NCBI RefSeq assembly: GCF_000014565.1
Contig: NC_008268.1
Location: 2,108,001 to 2,172,000, forward strand
Direction of reading: 5' to 3'
Source: Rhodococcus jostii RHA1
GTDB lineage: Bacteria; Actinomycetota; Actinomycetes; Mycobacteriales; Mycobacteriaceae
DNA: 64,000 bases
The stretch's first letter is position 1; each line of letters starts with the position of its first letter. A program made the position numbers and the translations under genes. Below, piece by piece: positions 1-9,872 of this stretch. Below the pieces are notes generated by a model, which was given only the letters and a program-made list of their open reading frames with translations, made no database searches and was not told the DNA's origin.

Positions 1-120
1 CAGATCCAGGGCGACGAACTGCGGGTGAGCAGCAAGAAGCGCGACGACCTGCAGGCCGTCATCTCCCTGCTCAAGGGCGAGGACTTCGGGATCGCGCTGC
101 AGTTCGTGAACTACCGGTAG
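1..120 (+). CDS. yajQ: YajQ family nucleotide-binding protein, C-terminal fragment
   Basis: This is the last 39 codons of a gene that begins outside the window. The visible end ([18 protein letters not shown], then [10 protein letters not shown]) matches the C-terminus of the YajQ/DUF520 family, which binds nucleotides and, in some proteobacteria, cyclic di-GMP. Its position next to htpX fits the mycobacterial order. Only the tail is visible, so completeness and start cannot be judged. The family call is firm; a c-di-GMP role in this organism is not shown. Confidence 0.85.
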   Translation, partial: QIQGDELRVSSKKRDDLQAVISLLKGEDFGIALQFVNYR

Positions 121-130
121 AGGCGCTCCG

Positions 131-180
131 CGCCCGTGCGCGGTTGACGAGTCTCTGCACTCGTTGACCACGCACGGGCG
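131..180. terminator. Hairpin between convergent yajQ and htpX
   Basis: A 10-bp perfect arm (131-140, CGCCCGTGCG, against 171-180) continues inward with mismatches to a second paired block around an 8-base loop near 152-159. It lies in the 70-bp gap between two convergent genes, so it probably terminates both. There is no U-tract, which is usual for high-GC actinobacteria. Confidence 0.65.
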
Positions 181-190
181 GCGAAGCCGC

Positions 191-1051
191 CTACATCCCC
201 GCCATCCGCTCGAGCCGCTCGATCCGGTCGGCCATCGGCGGGTGGGTGGAGAACATCCGGCTCATCTTCTCGCCGGTGCGGAAGGGGTTGGCGATCATCA
301 GGTGCGACTGCGCGGCGAGCTGAGGCTCCGGCGGCAGCGGCGCAGCCTGGGTGCCCTGCTCCAGCTTCCGCAGCGCGGACGCCAGCGCCAGGGGGTCTCC
401 GGTGAGTTCTGCGCCCGACTGGTCGGCCTGGTACTCCCGGGACCGCGACACCGCGAGTTTGACGACGGTCGCGGCGATGGGTCCGAGCAGCGACACCAGC
501 AGCAGCGCGATCGGGTTGGCGCCCTGTCCCCCGCCGCGTCCGCCGAACATGTTGGCGAACATGGCGAAGTTCGCAAGTCCCGACACGACGGCGGCCATGG
601 CGCCTGCGACGGAGGAAATCAGGATGTCGCGGTTGTAGACGTGCGACAGCTCGTGTCCGAGCACGGCCCGCAACTCTCGTTCGTTGAGGATCTGCAGAAT
701 GCCGCTCGTGACGCACACCGCGGCGTGGCGCGGACTGCGCCCGGTGGCGAACGCGTTGGGCGCGGACGTGGGGCTGATGTAGAGCCGCGGCATCGGCTGG
801 TGCGCGGTGGTGGCCAGTTCCCGGACGATGCGGTAGATGACCGGCGCCTGCACCTCGGTGATCGGCTGGGCGTGCATTGCCTTGAGCGCCATCTTGTCGC
901 TGTTGAAGTACACGTACGCGTTCATTCCGACCGCGAACACGATCGCCAGCAGCAGGATGGTGGGGTTGCGGAACAACGCGCCGATGAACACGATCAGCGC
1001 CGACATGCCGACCAACAGAACCAGAGTCTTCGCCCCGTTTGCGTAGCGCAC
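191..1051 (-). CDS. htpX: HtpX-like membrane zinc metalloprotease (M48)
   Basis: The 286-residue length is normal for HtpX, a membrane quality-control protease. Two N-terminal membrane segments (about residues 8-28 and 31-50) are followed by the zinc motif HELSH (133-137) and a probable third ligand, Glu206, in SREYQAD. Another hydrophobic stretch lies around 180-202. The active site faces the cytoplasm in known homologues. The gene is downstream of the prenyl synthase on the same strand, 143 bp apart, so it probably has its own promoter. No stress-regulator site was recognised upstream. Confidence 0.93.
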   Translation of the reverse strand: MRYANGAKTLVLLVGMSALIVFIGALFRNPTILLLAIVFAVGMNAYVYFNSDKMALKAMHAQPITEVQAPVIYRIVRELATTAHQPMPRLYISPTSAPNAFATGRSPRHAAVCVTSGILQILNERELRAVLGHELSHVYNRDILISSVAGAMAAVVSGLANFAMFANMFGGRGGGQGANPIALLLVSLLGPIAATVVKLAVSRSREYQADQSGAELTGDPLALASALRKLEQGTQAAPLPPEPQLAAQSHLMIANPFRTGEKMSRMFSTHPPMADRIERLERMAGM

Positions 1052-1194
1052 GTCACGCCTTCCTTGTCGTTGTCACCCGATCACGTCACCCGAGTTTCGG
1101 GATCTTGATCATTCAACGAAACACGGTGGCGGGACGGTTCCCGCACGGACGACGAGAATCGGGTGAAGACGAGTTCAGGTACTGACGATACGGC

Positions 1195-2250
1195 TCAGCC
1201 GACGCGCTCGATCGTGTAATCGACGAGCTTCACGAGGGCGTCGTTGGCGGGGCCCTGCGGCAGTTCGGCGAGCTGCGCGCGCGCCTGGACCGCGAACTCC
1301 TCCAGCTTCGCCTTGGCGGCGGCCATGCCTGGCGACCGTTCGAGGAGCGCGAGCGCCTCCGCGACGTCGTCGTCGTTGGTGACGGGGCCGTCGAGGAGCA
1401 CCCGGAGGCGATCGGCGTCGGGTCCCTCGTCGCGCAGTGCGTACAGGACGGGCAGCGTGTGGACGCCCTCACGCAGGTCGGTTCCGGGTGTCTTGCCGGA
1501 CTGCGCGGACACCGAGGAGATGTCGATGATGTCGTCGGAGATCTGGAAAGCGGTGCCCACGGCGTCGCCGAGGCGTTCGAGCCGCTTCACGTGGTCGGCG
1601 TCCGCGCCGGAGAAGGTGCCGCCGAAGCGTCCGCACGCCGCGATGAGTGAGCCCGTCTTCTCCCACACGACCTTGAGGTAGTGCTCGACCGGATCCTGCT
1701 CGCCGCGAAGCCCGATCGTCTCGCGCATCTGGCCGGTGACGAGTTCGGCGAACGTTTCGGCGATGATGCGCACCGCCTCGGGTCCCAGCGTCGAGACGAG
1801 ACGGGACGCGTGCGCGAACAGATAGTCGCCGGCGAGGATCGCAACGCTGTTGCCCCACCGCGAGTTCGCGCTGGGTGCACCGCGGCGCATCGACGCTTCG
1901 TCCATCACGTCGTCGTGGTACAGCGTGGCGAGGTGGACCAGCTCGACGACGGTGGCCGCCGTGACCACCGACGGGTCGGAGGCCTTCGGTCCGAGCTGGG
2001 CGGTGAGCACCGTGAACAGCGGGCGGAAACGCTTGCCTCCCGCCTTCGCGAGATGCAACGCCGCCTCCGTGAGGAAGTCCTCCCCGTCGGAGAGCTCACT
2101 GACCAGCAGTTCCTCGACTTGCTTCAGTCCTTCACGGACCGTGGCAGCGAGCTGCGGGTCGCCGAGATCGATCCCGGCGACCGTAGTGCCCACTACAGCG
2201 TCGGCAGCGGTGTGTGCTGCGCCCTCGGTGCTCACGTTCTCAGTACCCAT
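1195..2250 (-). CDS. grcC: Trans-polyprenyl diphosphate synthase (GrcC-like)
   Basis: This 351-residue all-trans prenyl synthase extends allylic diphosphates with isopentenyl diphosphate. Both aspartate-rich motifs are intact: DDVMD at 113-117 and DDIID at 239-243, with GGKRFRP (71-77) binding isopentenyl diphosphate. Its place among men genes, opposite menJ and near menG, says it makes the menaquinone side chain. Chain length cannot be read from the sequence. The ATG at 2250 lies 130 bp from the divergent menJ start. Mycobacterial grcC1 has the same place. Confidence 0.92.
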   Translation of the reverse strand: MGTENVSTEGAAHTAADAVVGTTVAGIDLGDPQLAATVREGLKQVEELLVSELSDGEDFLTEAALHLAKAGGKRFRPLFTVLTAQLGPKASDPSVVTAATVVELVHLATLYHDDVMDEASMRRGAPSANSRWGNSVAILAGDYLFAHASRLVSTLGPEAVRIIAETFAELVTGQMRETIGLRGEQDPVEHYLKVVWEKTGSLIAACGRFGGTFSGADADHVKRLERLGDAVGTAFQISDDIIDISSVSAQSGKTPGTDLREGVHTLPVLYALRDEGPDADRLRVLLDGPVTNDDDVAEALALLERSPGMAAAKAKLEEFAVQARAQLAELPQGPANDALVKLVDYTIERVG

Positions 2251-2380
2251 TCCTGTCGTCAGTGACGGCTCGGTTCCCGCGCCGTCGGTGGCGGCTCGGC
2301 TACCACGGTAGTGAACCTAGCGGTTCCGCTGCCCGTCGGCCTCGCCGCGGTCGCATAGCGAAGCCTGACAGGATGTAGGT

Positions 2381-3643
2381 GTGGTCGCAGCAGAACAGTC
2401 GCCCGCGGGATCCCCGCTTCCCACCGTCACCGATGTCCTGGTCATCGGTGCTGGTCCGGCCGGTTCCTCGGCTGCCGCGTGGGCGGCGCGCGCCGGACGT
2501 GACGTGGTGCTCGCCGACGCGGCGGTGTTTCCCCGTGACAAGACGTGTGGCGACGGACTCACTCCGCGTGCCGTCGCCGAGCTCGATCATCTGGGTCTCG
2601 GCGACTGGGTGCGGTCGAAGGGGACCAACCGCGGGCTGAGGCTCAGCGGGTTCGGCCAGGAGCTCGAACTCGAGTGGCCGGGACGGTCGTTCCCGGCCGT
2701 CGGCAGCGCGGTGGCCCGCACCGAGCTGGACGACAGGATCCGTGCGACCGCCGTCGACGCGGGGGCCGTCATGGTGCAGGGCGCCAAGGCGATCGGAGTC
2801 GAACGGGACGGCGACCGGGTGACGGCGGTGGCCCTGAAGACCTCCGACGGAGCCCACACCATCGGCTGCCGGACGCTGATCGTCGCGGACGGCGTCCGGT
2901 CCACGCTGGGCAAGCAGCTGGGCCGTGAATGGCACCGGGACACGGCATACGGTGTTGCCGCCCGCGCGTACATCGCCACCGACCGCAGCGCCGACCCGTG
3001 GATCACCTCGCACCTCGAACTGCGGGACGGTGCGGGGACGCTGCAGTCGGGCTACGGCTGGGTGTTCCCCCTCGGCACCGGAGAGGTGAACATCGGCGTC
3101 GGCACCCTCGCCACCGCCAAACGTCCGGCCCCGGGTGCGCTGCGACCGCTGCTCGACCTGTACACGGCGCAGCGGCGCGACGAGTGGAAGTGGGACGGCG
3201 AGCTGCGCGCGGTGGCGTCGGCGTTGCTGCCGATGGGCGGTGCGGTGTCGCACATCGCGGGCCGGAACTGGGCGATCATCGGCGACGCGGCGGCGTGCGT
3301 GAATCCGCTGAACGGCGAGGGCATCGACTACGGGCTCGAAGGGGGGCGCCTGGTCGCGGAGATCCTCGACTCCGACGACCTGACGGAGCTGTGGCCCGCG
3401 ATCCTCCGGGAGCGGTACGGCCGGGCGTTCTCCGTGGCGCGGCGACTCGCCGGACTGCTGACCGTCCCCCGGGTTCTGCCCGCCTCCGGTCCGGTGGCGA
3501 TGCGGTCCCGTGCGCTGATGACCATCGCGGTCCGGGTCATGGGCAACCTCGTCACCGAGGAGGACAGCGACCTCACCGCCCGCGCGTGGCGGGCGTCCGG
3601 TCTGCTGTCGACGAAGGTCGACTCGCGGCCGCTGTTCGGCTGA
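2381..3643 (+). CDS. menJ: Menaquinone side-chain reductase, geranylgeranyl reductase family
   Basis: A 420-residue FAD-dependent reductase. The N-terminal Rossmann motif GAGPAG is at 23-28, the family motif CGDGLTP follows at 56-62, and the second FAD motif (GDAAACVNPLNGEGI) is near residue 305. In mycobacteria the family member MenJ saturates one isoprene of menaquinone-9. Position opposite the polyprenyl synthase and beside menG supports the same role. The start is GTG at 2381. It ends 3 bp from the convergent menG. Whether this strain makes dihydromenaquinone is inferred. Confidence 0.88.
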   Translation: MVAAEQSPAGSPLPTVTDVLVIGAGPAGSSAAAWAARAGRDVVLADAAVFPRDKTCGDGLTPRAVAELDHLGLGDWVRSKGTNRGLRLSGFGQELELEWPGRSFPAVGSAVARTELDDRIRATAVDAGAVMVQGAKAIGVERDGDRVTAVALKTSDGAHTIGCRTLIVADGVRSTLGKQLGREWHRDTAYGVAARAYIATDRSADPWITSHLELRDGAGTLQSGYGWVFPLGTGEVNIGVGTLATAKRPAPGALRPLLDLYTAQRRDEWKWDGELRAVASALLPMGGAVSHIAGRNWAIIGDAAACVNPLNGEGIDYGLEGGRLVAEILDSDDLTELWPAILRERYGRAFSVARRLAGLLTVPRVLPASGPVAMRSRALMTIAVRVMGNLVTEEDSDLTARAWRASGLLSTKVDSRPLFG

Positions 3644-3646
3644 GGT

Positions 3647-4345
3647 TCAGCGGGTGGCGCGGTGCAGGGCCACCACACCGCCGGTGAGGTTGCGCCACTG
3701 CACGTTCCGCCATCCGGCCGCCTCGATGCGCAGCGCGAGTTCTTGCTGGGTCGGCCAGGCGCGGATCGATTCCGCGAGGTACACGTAGGCGTCGGGGTTG
3801 CTGCTGACGGCGCGCGCGACCCGCGGCAGCGCCCTCATCAGGTACTCCATGTAGACCGTGCGGAACGGCCCGAACACCGGGGTCGAGAACTCGCTCACGA
3901 CGAGGCGTCCGCCGGGCTTGGTGACGCGGGCGATCTCGCGGAGACCGGCGTCGAAGTCGGAGACGTTGCGCAGCCCGAAGGAGATGGTTGCGGCGTCGAA
4001 CACGGCGTCGGCGTAGGGCAGGTGCATGGCGTCACCCGCGACCATCGGGACGTGGCGCCCGCTGCCTGCCTGCAGCATTCCCTTGGAGAAGTCGGTGGCC
4101 ACACACCACGCACCCGACCGTCCGAGCTCGACGGTCGAGACGCCGGTCCCCGCCGCGAGGTCGAGAACGCGCTCCCCCGGCTTCAGTGCCAGGGCCGAGC
4201 GCGTCGCCTTGCGCCAGCTGCGGTCCTGACCGAACGACAGGATCGTGTTGGTGAGGTCGTAGCGCTTCGCGACGCCGTCGAACATCGACGCGACCTCGTG
4301 CGGATCCTTTTCGAGCGACGCCCGCGAACCGTGTGTAGTTGCCAC
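3647..4345 (-). CDS. menG: Demethylmenaquinone methyltransferase
   Basis: This SAM-dependent methyltransferase of the UbiE/MenG family carries out the final C-methylation that yields menaquinone. The SAM motif [10 protein letters not shown] is at 61-70 and the family block FGLRNVSD is near residue 125. I chose the GTG at 4345, giving 232 residues starting VATTHGSRA, the normal length; the open frame extends far upstream but the extension has no family similarity. A strong hairpin lies just upstream, so it is probably transcribed independently of the aldehyde dehydrogenase gene. Confidence 0.93.
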   Translation of the reverse strand: MATTHGSRASLEKDPHEVASMFDGVAKRYDLTNTILSFGQDRSWRKATRSALALKPGERVLDLAAGTGVSTVELGRSGAWCVATDFSKGMLQAGSGRHVPMVAGDAMHLPYADAVFDAATISFGLRNVSDFDAGLREIARVTKPGGRLVVSEFSTPVFGPFRTVYMEYLMRALPRVARAVSSNPDAYVYLAESIRAWPTQQELALRIEAAGWRNVQWRNLTGGVVALHRATR

Positions 4346-4363
4346 GCCCGAAACGCTACCAAC

Positions 4364-4395
4364 CGCGCCCGGCGCCGATGTCGGCGCCGGGCGCG
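4364..4395 (-). terminator. Perfect GC-rich hairpin after the aldehyde dehydrogenase gene
   Basis: Arms of 15 bp (4364-4378 and 4381-4395, CGCGCCCGGCGCCGA and its complement) are separated by two bases, so a few innermost pairs will open to form the loop. It lies 12 bp past the aldehyde dehydrogenase stop and before the menG start on the same strand, and should separate the two units. Confidence 0.8.
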
Positions 4396-4407
4396 GGGGC
4401 GAGGCGG

Positions 4408-5784
4408 TTATTTCTTGGAGACCCGCACCAGCTTCTTGTTGACGAATTCGTCCATCCCCCACGGACCGAGTTCGCGGCCGACGCCGGAGCGCTTGACGCC
4501 ACCGAACGGCAACCCGGGAAGCGTCGTGCCGTGTTCGTTGACGAAGGCCATGCCGACGTCGAGCCGGTCGGCGACTTCCCGCGCCCCGTCGAGGTCGGTG
4601 CTCCACACCGAACCGCTGAGCCCGTAAGAGGAGGAGTTGGCGAGTTCCACGGCTTCGTCGGCGGTGGCGACCTTGTAGACGACGCCGACCGGTCCGAACA
4701 GTTCCTCGCTGTACGCCCGCATCTCGGGGGTCACGTCGACGAGCAGCGTCGGTTCGACGTACGAGCCGGGGCCGTCGATCTTCTTCCCGCCCGCGAGGAG
4801 CGTCGCACCCTTGGCGACGGCGTCCTCGATCTGCTCGATCAGCGAATCCGCGGCGCTCTGCGAGGACAGCGGCCCGAGGACGGTCTTCGCGTCGAGCGGA
4901 TCGCCGGTCGGGGTGGCCTTGAACGACTCGGCGAGCTTCGAGACGAACTCGTCGTAGTTCGGCTCGGTCACGATGAATCGCTTGGGCGAGTTGCAGGCCT
5001 GGCCCGCGTTGGACAGGCGGGCACGGGTCGCGGTCTTGACCGTGGCGTCCATGTCGTTGGTGTCGAGCAAGACGAACACGTCGGACCCGCCGAGCTCGAG
5101 CACCACCTTCTTGAGGTTGCGGCCCGCCGTCTCGGCGACGCTGGTCCCGGCCCGCTCACTGCCGGTGAGGGAGACGCCCTGGACACGCGGATCCGCAATC
5201 ATGTCGGCGATCTGCTCGTTGGTGGCGAACACGTTGATGTACGCATCCTCGGGGAGACCGGCCTGCCGGAAGATCTCCTCCATCAGCAGTGCCGACTGCG
5301 GACAGTTCGGGGCGTGCTTGAGCAGCACCGTGTTGCCGAGCATGAGGTTCGGCGCCGCGAAGCGGGCGACCTGGTAGTACGGGTAGTTCCACGGCATCAC
5401 GCCGACGAGCGCACCGATCGGCCTGCGGTAGACCACGGACTCGTCCGCGCCCGGCACGTCGAGCCGTTCCGCCTCGAGCAGTGCGGGGCCGTTGTCCGCG
5501 TAGTAGCGGTAGATCGCCGAGGAGAGCTTGACTTCGCCTTTGGCCTCGCGGACGGGTTTGCCCATCTCGAGGGCGATCATCCGCGCCAGTTCGTCTTCAC
5601 GTTCCGCGTAGAGATCGGCGGTTCGGCTCAGGACCCGGGCGCGTTCCTCGGCGGGGGTCGTCCGCCAGTCGAGATATCCGTTGTGGGCGCGGGAGAGCGC
5701 CGACTCCACTCCTGCATCGTCCAAGGTCGTGAATTCCCGGACGGTTTCACCGGTCGCGGGATTGACAGTCTTGTACTTGGCCAT
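4408..5784 (-). CDS. NAD(P)-dependent aldehyde dehydrogenase, succinate-semialdehyde type
   Basis: A 458-residue aldehyde dehydrogenase that oxidises aldehydes to acids. The substrate-channel motif PWNYP is at 131-135, the general base Glu230 lies in LELGGSD, and the catalytic Cys264 lies in GQACNS. GabD-like enzymes share its length and the [12 protein letters not shown] context, so succinate semialdehyde is a likely but unproven substrate. I start at the ATG at 5784 ([13 protein letters not shown]), which is the family N-terminus; the frame continues upstream without similarity. It breaks the otherwise conserved menG-mgtA adjacency, so it looks inserted. Confidence 0.85.
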   Translation of the reverse strand: MAKYKTVNPATGETVREFTTLDDAGVESALSRAHNGYLDWRTTPAEERARVLSRTADLYAEREDELARMIALEMGKPVREAKGEVKLSSAIYRYYADNGPALLEAERLDVPGADESVVYRRPIGALVGVMPWNYPYYQVARFAAPNLMLGNTVLLKHAPNCPQSALLMEEIFRQAGLPEDAYINVFATNEQIADMIADPRVQGVSLTGSERAGTSVAETAGRNLKKVVLELGGSDVFVLLDTNDMDATVKTATRARLSNAGQACNSPKRFIVTEPNYDEFVSKLAESFKATPTGDPLDAKTVLGPLSSQSAADSLIEQIEDAVAKGATLLAGGKKIDGPGSYVEPTLLVDVTPEMRAYSEELFGPVGVVYKVATADEAVELANSSSYGLSGSVWSTDLDGAREVADRLDVGMAFVNEHGTTLPGLPFGGVKRSGVGRELGPWGMDEFVNKKLVRVSKK

Positions 5785-5840
5785 ACTCCGGGCAACCACG
5801 AGACGACCTCTCGAATTCCCCACCGGTATCGATGCGGTGG

Positions 5841-6986
5841 TCAGGCCGCTCGCGTCTCGCGAAAGCCCTCCCCGCCGACGACCGCCGCGTAGTGGCCCAG
5901 CAGCTCGTCGCAGATCGCGGGCCACGTGCGGTGCAGCACCGACTGCCGGGCGGCCTCCCCGAAGCGGGCCCGCATGCGGCGGTCGCACAGCGCCTCGACG
6001 GCGCTCAGCAGCAGTTCGCCGAACCGGTCGACCGGAAGCAGGTAGCCGTTGCGGCAGTGCGCGACCAGATCGCGCGGCCCCCCGGCATCCGGTCCGATCA
6101 CCGGCACCCCGCTGGACAGCGCCTCCTGCACCGCCTGGCAGAACGTCTCGTGCTCGCCCGGGTGGACGAAGACGTCCAGGCTCGCGTAGGCCTCGGCCAG
6201 CTCCACACCGCCGAGCTGACCGGTGAACACCGCATCGGGCATCAACCGCTGCAGGCGCGCCCGCTCCGGACCGTCGCCGACGATCACCAGCCGGACCCGC
6301 TGGTCGCCGGCGAGTGCGGCCAGCCGCTCGACGTGTTTCTCGGGTGCGAGCCTGCCCACGAATCCGACGACCAGCCGGTCCGAGCCGTCCAGCCAGGAGT
6401 CCCGCAGACCGGTGCTGCGGCGGGACGGCGCGAACCGAGCGGTCTCCACGCCGCGGGCCCAGCGGTGGACCCTCGGAATCCTCTGCTCGGCGAGCGCCTC
6501 GACCGCCGACGTGGACGGCGCGAGGGTGCGGGTGCAGCCCCGGTGGATGCGACGCGTCCAGGCCCACGCCGCACGGCTGGTGATGCCGAGGCCGTAGCTC
6601 TCGGCGAAACCCGCCACGTCCGTCTGGTACACCGCGACGGTGGGGACGTCGAGCCGGTGCGCCGCACCGAGCCCGCCCGCCCCGAGGAGGAACGGCGACG
6701 CCAGATGCACGACGTCGGGGTCGAACGCCCGCAGCGCGGCGGTGAGTCCGGGCTGCGGCAGACCGACCGGGAGTGAACTGACCTTCGGCACCATCACCGC
6801 GGGCACCCGGTGGACCGGCACACCGTCGTGTTCGGTCGGCGCGGACGTCAGCGATCCGACCGTGTCCGGGGCGACGACCATCGCCTGGTGTCCGGTGCGC
6901 TGGAGGTGGTCGAGGACCCGCAGCACCGAGTTGGTCACACCGTTCATGTTGGGAAGAAACGATTCCGCGACGATGGCTACTCTCAC
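5841..6986 (-). CDS. mgtA: GT4 glycosyltransferase, MgtA-type mannosyltransferase
   Basis: A 381-residue GT-B retaining glycosyltransferase. The N-terminus has the PimB/MgtA-like signature [14 protein letters not shown] (8-21), and the C-terminal nucleotide-sugar site has the EX7E motif from Glu280 to Glu288. In mycobacteria and corynebacteria MgtA uses GDP-mannose to mannosylate glucuronosyl diacylglycerol for lipomannan-like glycolipids. The location between menG and the DUF3592 gene matches Rv0557, which supports the specific assignment. Donor and acceptor are inferred from that orthology. Confidence 0.85.
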   Translation of the reverse strand: MRVAIVAESFLPNMNGVTNSVLRVLDHLQRTGHQAMVVAPDTVGSLTSAPTEHDGVPVHRVPAVMVPKVSSLPVGLPQPGLTAALRAFDPDVVHLASPFLLGAGGLGAAHRLDVPTVAVYQTDVAGFAESYGLGITSRAAWAWTRRIHRGCTRTLAPSTSAVEALAEQRIPRVHRWARGVETARFAPSRRSTGLRDSWLDGSDRLVVGFVGRLAPEKHVERLAALAGDQRVRLVIVGDGPERARLQRLMPDAVFTGQLGGVELAEAYASLDVFVHPGEHETFCQAVQEALSSGVPVIGPDAGGPRDLVAHCRNGYLLPVDRFGELLLSAVEALCDRRMRARFGEAARQSVLHRTWPAICDELLGHYAAVVGGEGFRETRAA

Positions 6987-7058
6987 GCGCTCAGCGTGGC
7001 AGTGCTCGTGGTCACAGCAGCGAGATCGACGTGACCGTCGCGCGAAGTTCCGGGAAAC

Positions 7059-7499
7059 TCAGGATGACACTGCCGGCTGGGCCTCCGGCGAACTCTCCCG
7101 CCGCCGCAGGTACCAGATCACCGGTCCCGCGATCAGCCAGGTCACGACGATCAGCGAACCGGCGGGGACGACGGCCACGCTGGCGTCGCGTCCGGACACC
7201 CGCACCAGGTCGGGGTCGCTGCGCGCGTACTCGACGTCGATCCGCTGCCCCACCGTGAGCTTGGTCGGGTACAGCACGCCCAGTTCGGGGTTGTGCGTCA
7301 CCCCGTCGGGCGTGACGAAGCTGATCGCGGACCGCAGCGATCCCGCCGACAGCACCTCCGCCGTGGCCACGCCCCGGTCGGATTGGATGGTGTGGTCGTT
7401 GCGCCAGGCGGCCAGCACGAGGAGCACGGCGAGGACCGAGATGCCGATCGCCGTCACCAGCACCCCCCGCCGGACGCGCCGCGACACCCGCGTATTCAC
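7059..7499 (-). CDS. DUF3592 membrane protein
   Basis: A 146-residue protein with two membrane segments (about 11-30 and 111-131) flanking an extracytoplasmic beta-rich region containing [20 protein letters not shown], the hallmark of DUF3592. The function of the family is unknown. The start overlaps the menD stop by 4 bp, so it is translationally coupled to menD, as in mycobacteria (Rv0555-Rv0556). The constant pairing suggests a link to menaquinone or the envelope, but no reaction can be proposed. Confidence 0.8.
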   Translation of the reverse strand: MNTRVSRRVRRGVLVTAIGISVLAVLLVLAAWRNDHTIQSDRGVATAEVLSAGSLRSAISFVTPDGVTHNPELGVLYPTKLTVGQRIDVEYARSDPDLVRVSGRDASVAVVPAGSLIVVTWLIAGPVIWYLRRRESSPEAQPAVSS

Positions 7500-9121
7500 A
7501 GTTGTGCCCGCACCGCGGCGTGCAGTTCGCGCAGCCCGGAACGTTCGGTGGTCACCTCGAGCACCCGGATGCCGCGGTCGCCGGGCGCCTCCGGCGCGCT
7601 CAGCCGCGTCGACAGCTCACCCAGCCCCACCAGGTGATGCTCCACCCGGTAGGCAGCGCAGAGTGCGGCGAGATCCATCCCGTGCGGGGTGCCGAAGACA
7701 CGCTCGAACACCCCCGCGTACTGGGGATCGCCCTGTTCGAGCAGTTCGAAGATGCCGCCGCCGTCGTCGTTGGCGACCACGATGGTCAGGTCCCGGGGCC
7801 GCGGTTCGCCCGAACCGATGAGCAGCCCGGACGCGTCGTGCAGGAACGTGAGGTCGCCGAGCAGGGCCACCGTCCGCCCCTCCTCGTAGGCCAGGGCCGC
7901 CCCGACGGCGGCGGACACGGTGCCGTCGATGCCGGCGACACCCCGGTTGGACAGCACCCGGATCTTCGGCGCCGGATAGCTGACGAGCGCGGCGTCCCGC
8001 ACGGGGTTGGACGCCCCGAGCAGCAACTGGTCACCGTCGGTCAGGGCGTCCATGACGGCGGCCGCCACGTGCAGTCCCGTCGCTTTCGGGTGCGCGGCGA
8101 GCTGCGCGCGCACCGCCTTGTCGGTGTGTTCGGACAGCGTGCGGCACCGATTGATCCAGGCCCGGTCGGGTTCACCGGACACGACCGCGCGGGTGCCGGT
8201 GGCCAGCACATTGCCGGACACATCGGGCCAGCGGGGGCCGGTGGTGAGCGCGTAGACGGCCACCGACGGATCGGCGAGGACCTTCGACACGGACCGGTGG
8301 AGGGTGGGGCGCCCGGTGATGACGGCCTGCCGCGGTTTGAGCTGCGGCAACGCCATCGGATGCACCGGGATGCCGTGCAGCGGCGCGGTCGGCTCGGCGA
8401 CCGTGGGAAGTCCGGCGAGCTCCGGCCGCAGCGCGGACCCGTGCCCGGAGATCACGATGGTGTCGGGGGTGAGGTCGAGGTCCATCGGCACGTCGAGGGT
8501 CGCGTGCTGGGTGGTGGTCCACGCCGCCCCACCCGGTCGTCCCTGCGGGACCGGTCCCTGCGCGTGGACGTCGGGAACGAGCGGTTCGCGGAGCGGGATG
8601 TCGAAGTGCACGGGACCGGCGTTGCCCGACCTCGTGCCGCGCGCTGCGGCGAGGACCCGGCACACGGCCGAACGCCACTGGCTGTTCTGCCCGGCATCGT
8701 CCTCGGCCAGGCCCAGGCTGATGGTTGCGCGCACCTGGCTGCCGAACAGTCCGAGTTGCTCGATGGTCTGGTTGGCGCCCGTGCCGAGCATCTCGTACGG
8801 GCGGTTGGCGCTGAGCACCACGAGCGGCACCCGGGCGTAGTTCGCCTCGAGCACCGCGGGTCCGAGATTGGCGACCGCGGTGCCGGACGTCATGACGATC
8901 GGGACGGGGCGCTTGCCGGCCACGGCCAGGCCGAGCGCGAGGAATCCCGCGGTGCGTTCGTCGATGCGCATGTGCAGACGCAGCCGGCCCTCGAGGTCGG
9001 CGGCCTGCAGGGCGAACGCCAGCGGCGCGTTGCGCGAACCCGGGCAGAGCACGACCTCGCGTACTCCCCCGCGGACCAGTTCGTCGACGACCGCGGTGGC
9101 TTGTGCAGTGGACGGGTTCAC
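7496..9121 (-). CDS. menD: SEPHCHC synthase MenD
   Basis: A 541-residue thiamine-diphosphate enzyme that joins 2-oxoglutarate and isochorismate, the first committed step of menaquinone synthesis. The N-terminal pyrimidine-binding domain holds CPGSRNAP (about 25-32) and ERTAGF with the activating Glu. The ThDP/metal motif runs from GDLTFLHD (about 422) to NDDGGGIF (about 451). Length and motifs are normal. It leads the minus-strand unit menD-DUF3592 and is divergent from the flavin-reductase-like gene. Confidence 0.95.
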   Translation of the reverse strand: MNPSTAQATAVVDELVRGGVREVVLCPGSRNAPLAFALQAADLEGRLRLHMRIDERTAGFLALGLAVAGKRPVPIVMTSGTAVANLGPAVLEANYARVPLVVLSANRPYEMLGTGANQTIEQLGLFGSQVRATISLGLAEDDAGQNSQWRSAVCRVLAAARGTRSGNAGPVHFDIPLREPLVPDVHAQGPVPQGRPGGAAWTTTQHATLDVPMDLDLTPDTIVISGHGSALRPELAGLPTVAEPTAPLHGIPVHPMALPQLKPRQAVITGRPTLHRSVSKVLADPSVAVYALTTGPRWPDVSGNVLATGTRAVVSGEPDRAWINRCRTLSEHTDKAVRAQLAAHPKATGLHVAAAVMDALTDGDQLLLGASNPVRDAALVSYPAPKIRVLSNRGVAGIDGTVSAAVGAALAYEEGRTVALLGDLTFLHDASGLLIGSGEPRPRDLTIVVANDDGGGIFELLEQGDPQYAGVFERVFGTPHGMDLAALCAAYRVEHHLVGLGELSTRLSAPEAPGDRGIRVLEVTTERSGLRELHAAVRAQL

Positions 9122-9214
9122 GACATCAAGAGTGTCAGATACTCCGGCAGGTCCGTCCGGCGACCTCGCCGGGTGAGTTCACGGCCACATCGCGGGCGCT
9201 GACACCATGAACGC

Positions 9215-9811
9215 ATGCGCACTGTCTTCGATCCCGCCGACCTTCCCCCACACCGCATGTATCAGGTGCTGACCGCGTCGATCGTGCCCCGGCCGATCGC
9301 GTGGGTGTCCACCGTCTCGGCGGACGGGGTGGCCAACCTGGCCCCGTACAGCTTCTTCTCGGTGTCCAGCACGCACCCGCCGGTGGTGCAGTTCACCTCG
9401 GTGACCCGCAAGGACAGCCTCCGCAATATCGAGGCGACGGGAGAGTTCGTGATCAACGTGGCGACGGAGCCGCTGATCTCGACGGTGAACGCCAGCTCTG
9501 CCCCGTTCGACAGCGAGGTCGACGAGTTCGCCGCGCTGGGCATCGACACCGAACCCAGCGAGCGGGTCCGTCCCGTGCGGGTCGCGGGTTCGCCGGTCGC
9601 CATCGAGTGCACCCTGCACCAGGTGATACCTGTCGGTGATTCGTTCGTGGTGATGGGCGACGTCGTCACGGTCGCGGTGCGGCCCGAGGCGCTCGCCGAC
9701 GACGGGCTTCCGGACTTCGCGGAACTCGCCCCGCTCAGCCGGCTCGGCCGCAACGAGTGGGGTCTGCCGCCGAAGGTCGTGATGCTCGACCGGCCGCATC
9801 GACCCGCATGA
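9215..9811 (+). CDS. Flavin reductase-like FMN-binding split-barrel protein
   Basis: A 198-residue member of the flavin reductase/flavoredoxin family. The block IVPRPIAWVSTVSADGVANL (about 26-45) and the following FFSVSSTHPPVVQF are typical of the FMN-binding split barrel. Such proteins reduce flavins or act as FMN-binding electron carriers; the substrate here cannot be told. It is divergent from menD and ends about 60 bp before the siderophore-interacting protein gene, from which it is separated by an iron box, so the two need not be co-regulated. Confidence 0.8.
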   Translation: MRTVFDPADLPPHRMYQVLTASIVPRPIAWVSTVSADGVANLAPYSFFSVSSTHPPVVQFTSVTRKDSLRNIEATGEFVINVATEPLISTVNASSAPFDSEVDEFAALGIDTEPSERVRPVRVAGSPVAIECTLHQVIPVGDSFVVMGDVVTVAVRPEALADDGLPDFAELAPLSRLGRNEWGLPPKVVMLDRPHRPA

Positions 9812-9818
9812 CCGATCG

Positions 9819-9837
9819 ATTGGTTAGGCTTACCTGA
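9819..9837 (+). promoter_or_regulatory. Predicted IdeR/DtxR iron box
   Basis: ATTGGTTAGGCTTACCTGA matches the actinobacterial iron box consensus TTAGGTTAGGCTAACCTAA at 15 of 19 positions, with the central GGTTAGGCT intact. It sits 35 bp before the start of a siderophore-interacting protein gene, a typical IdeR target. It predicts repression in iron-replete cells. Confidence 0.8.
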
Positions 9838-9872
9838 CAAATCGCACCGCTACCGGGGGAGTAACCAACGCC

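Noticed and set aside
4408..6567. Extended 719-codon reading of the aldehyde dehydrogenase
   Set aside because: The extra N-terminal part is antisense-frame sequence of mgtA; the family start is ATG 5784.
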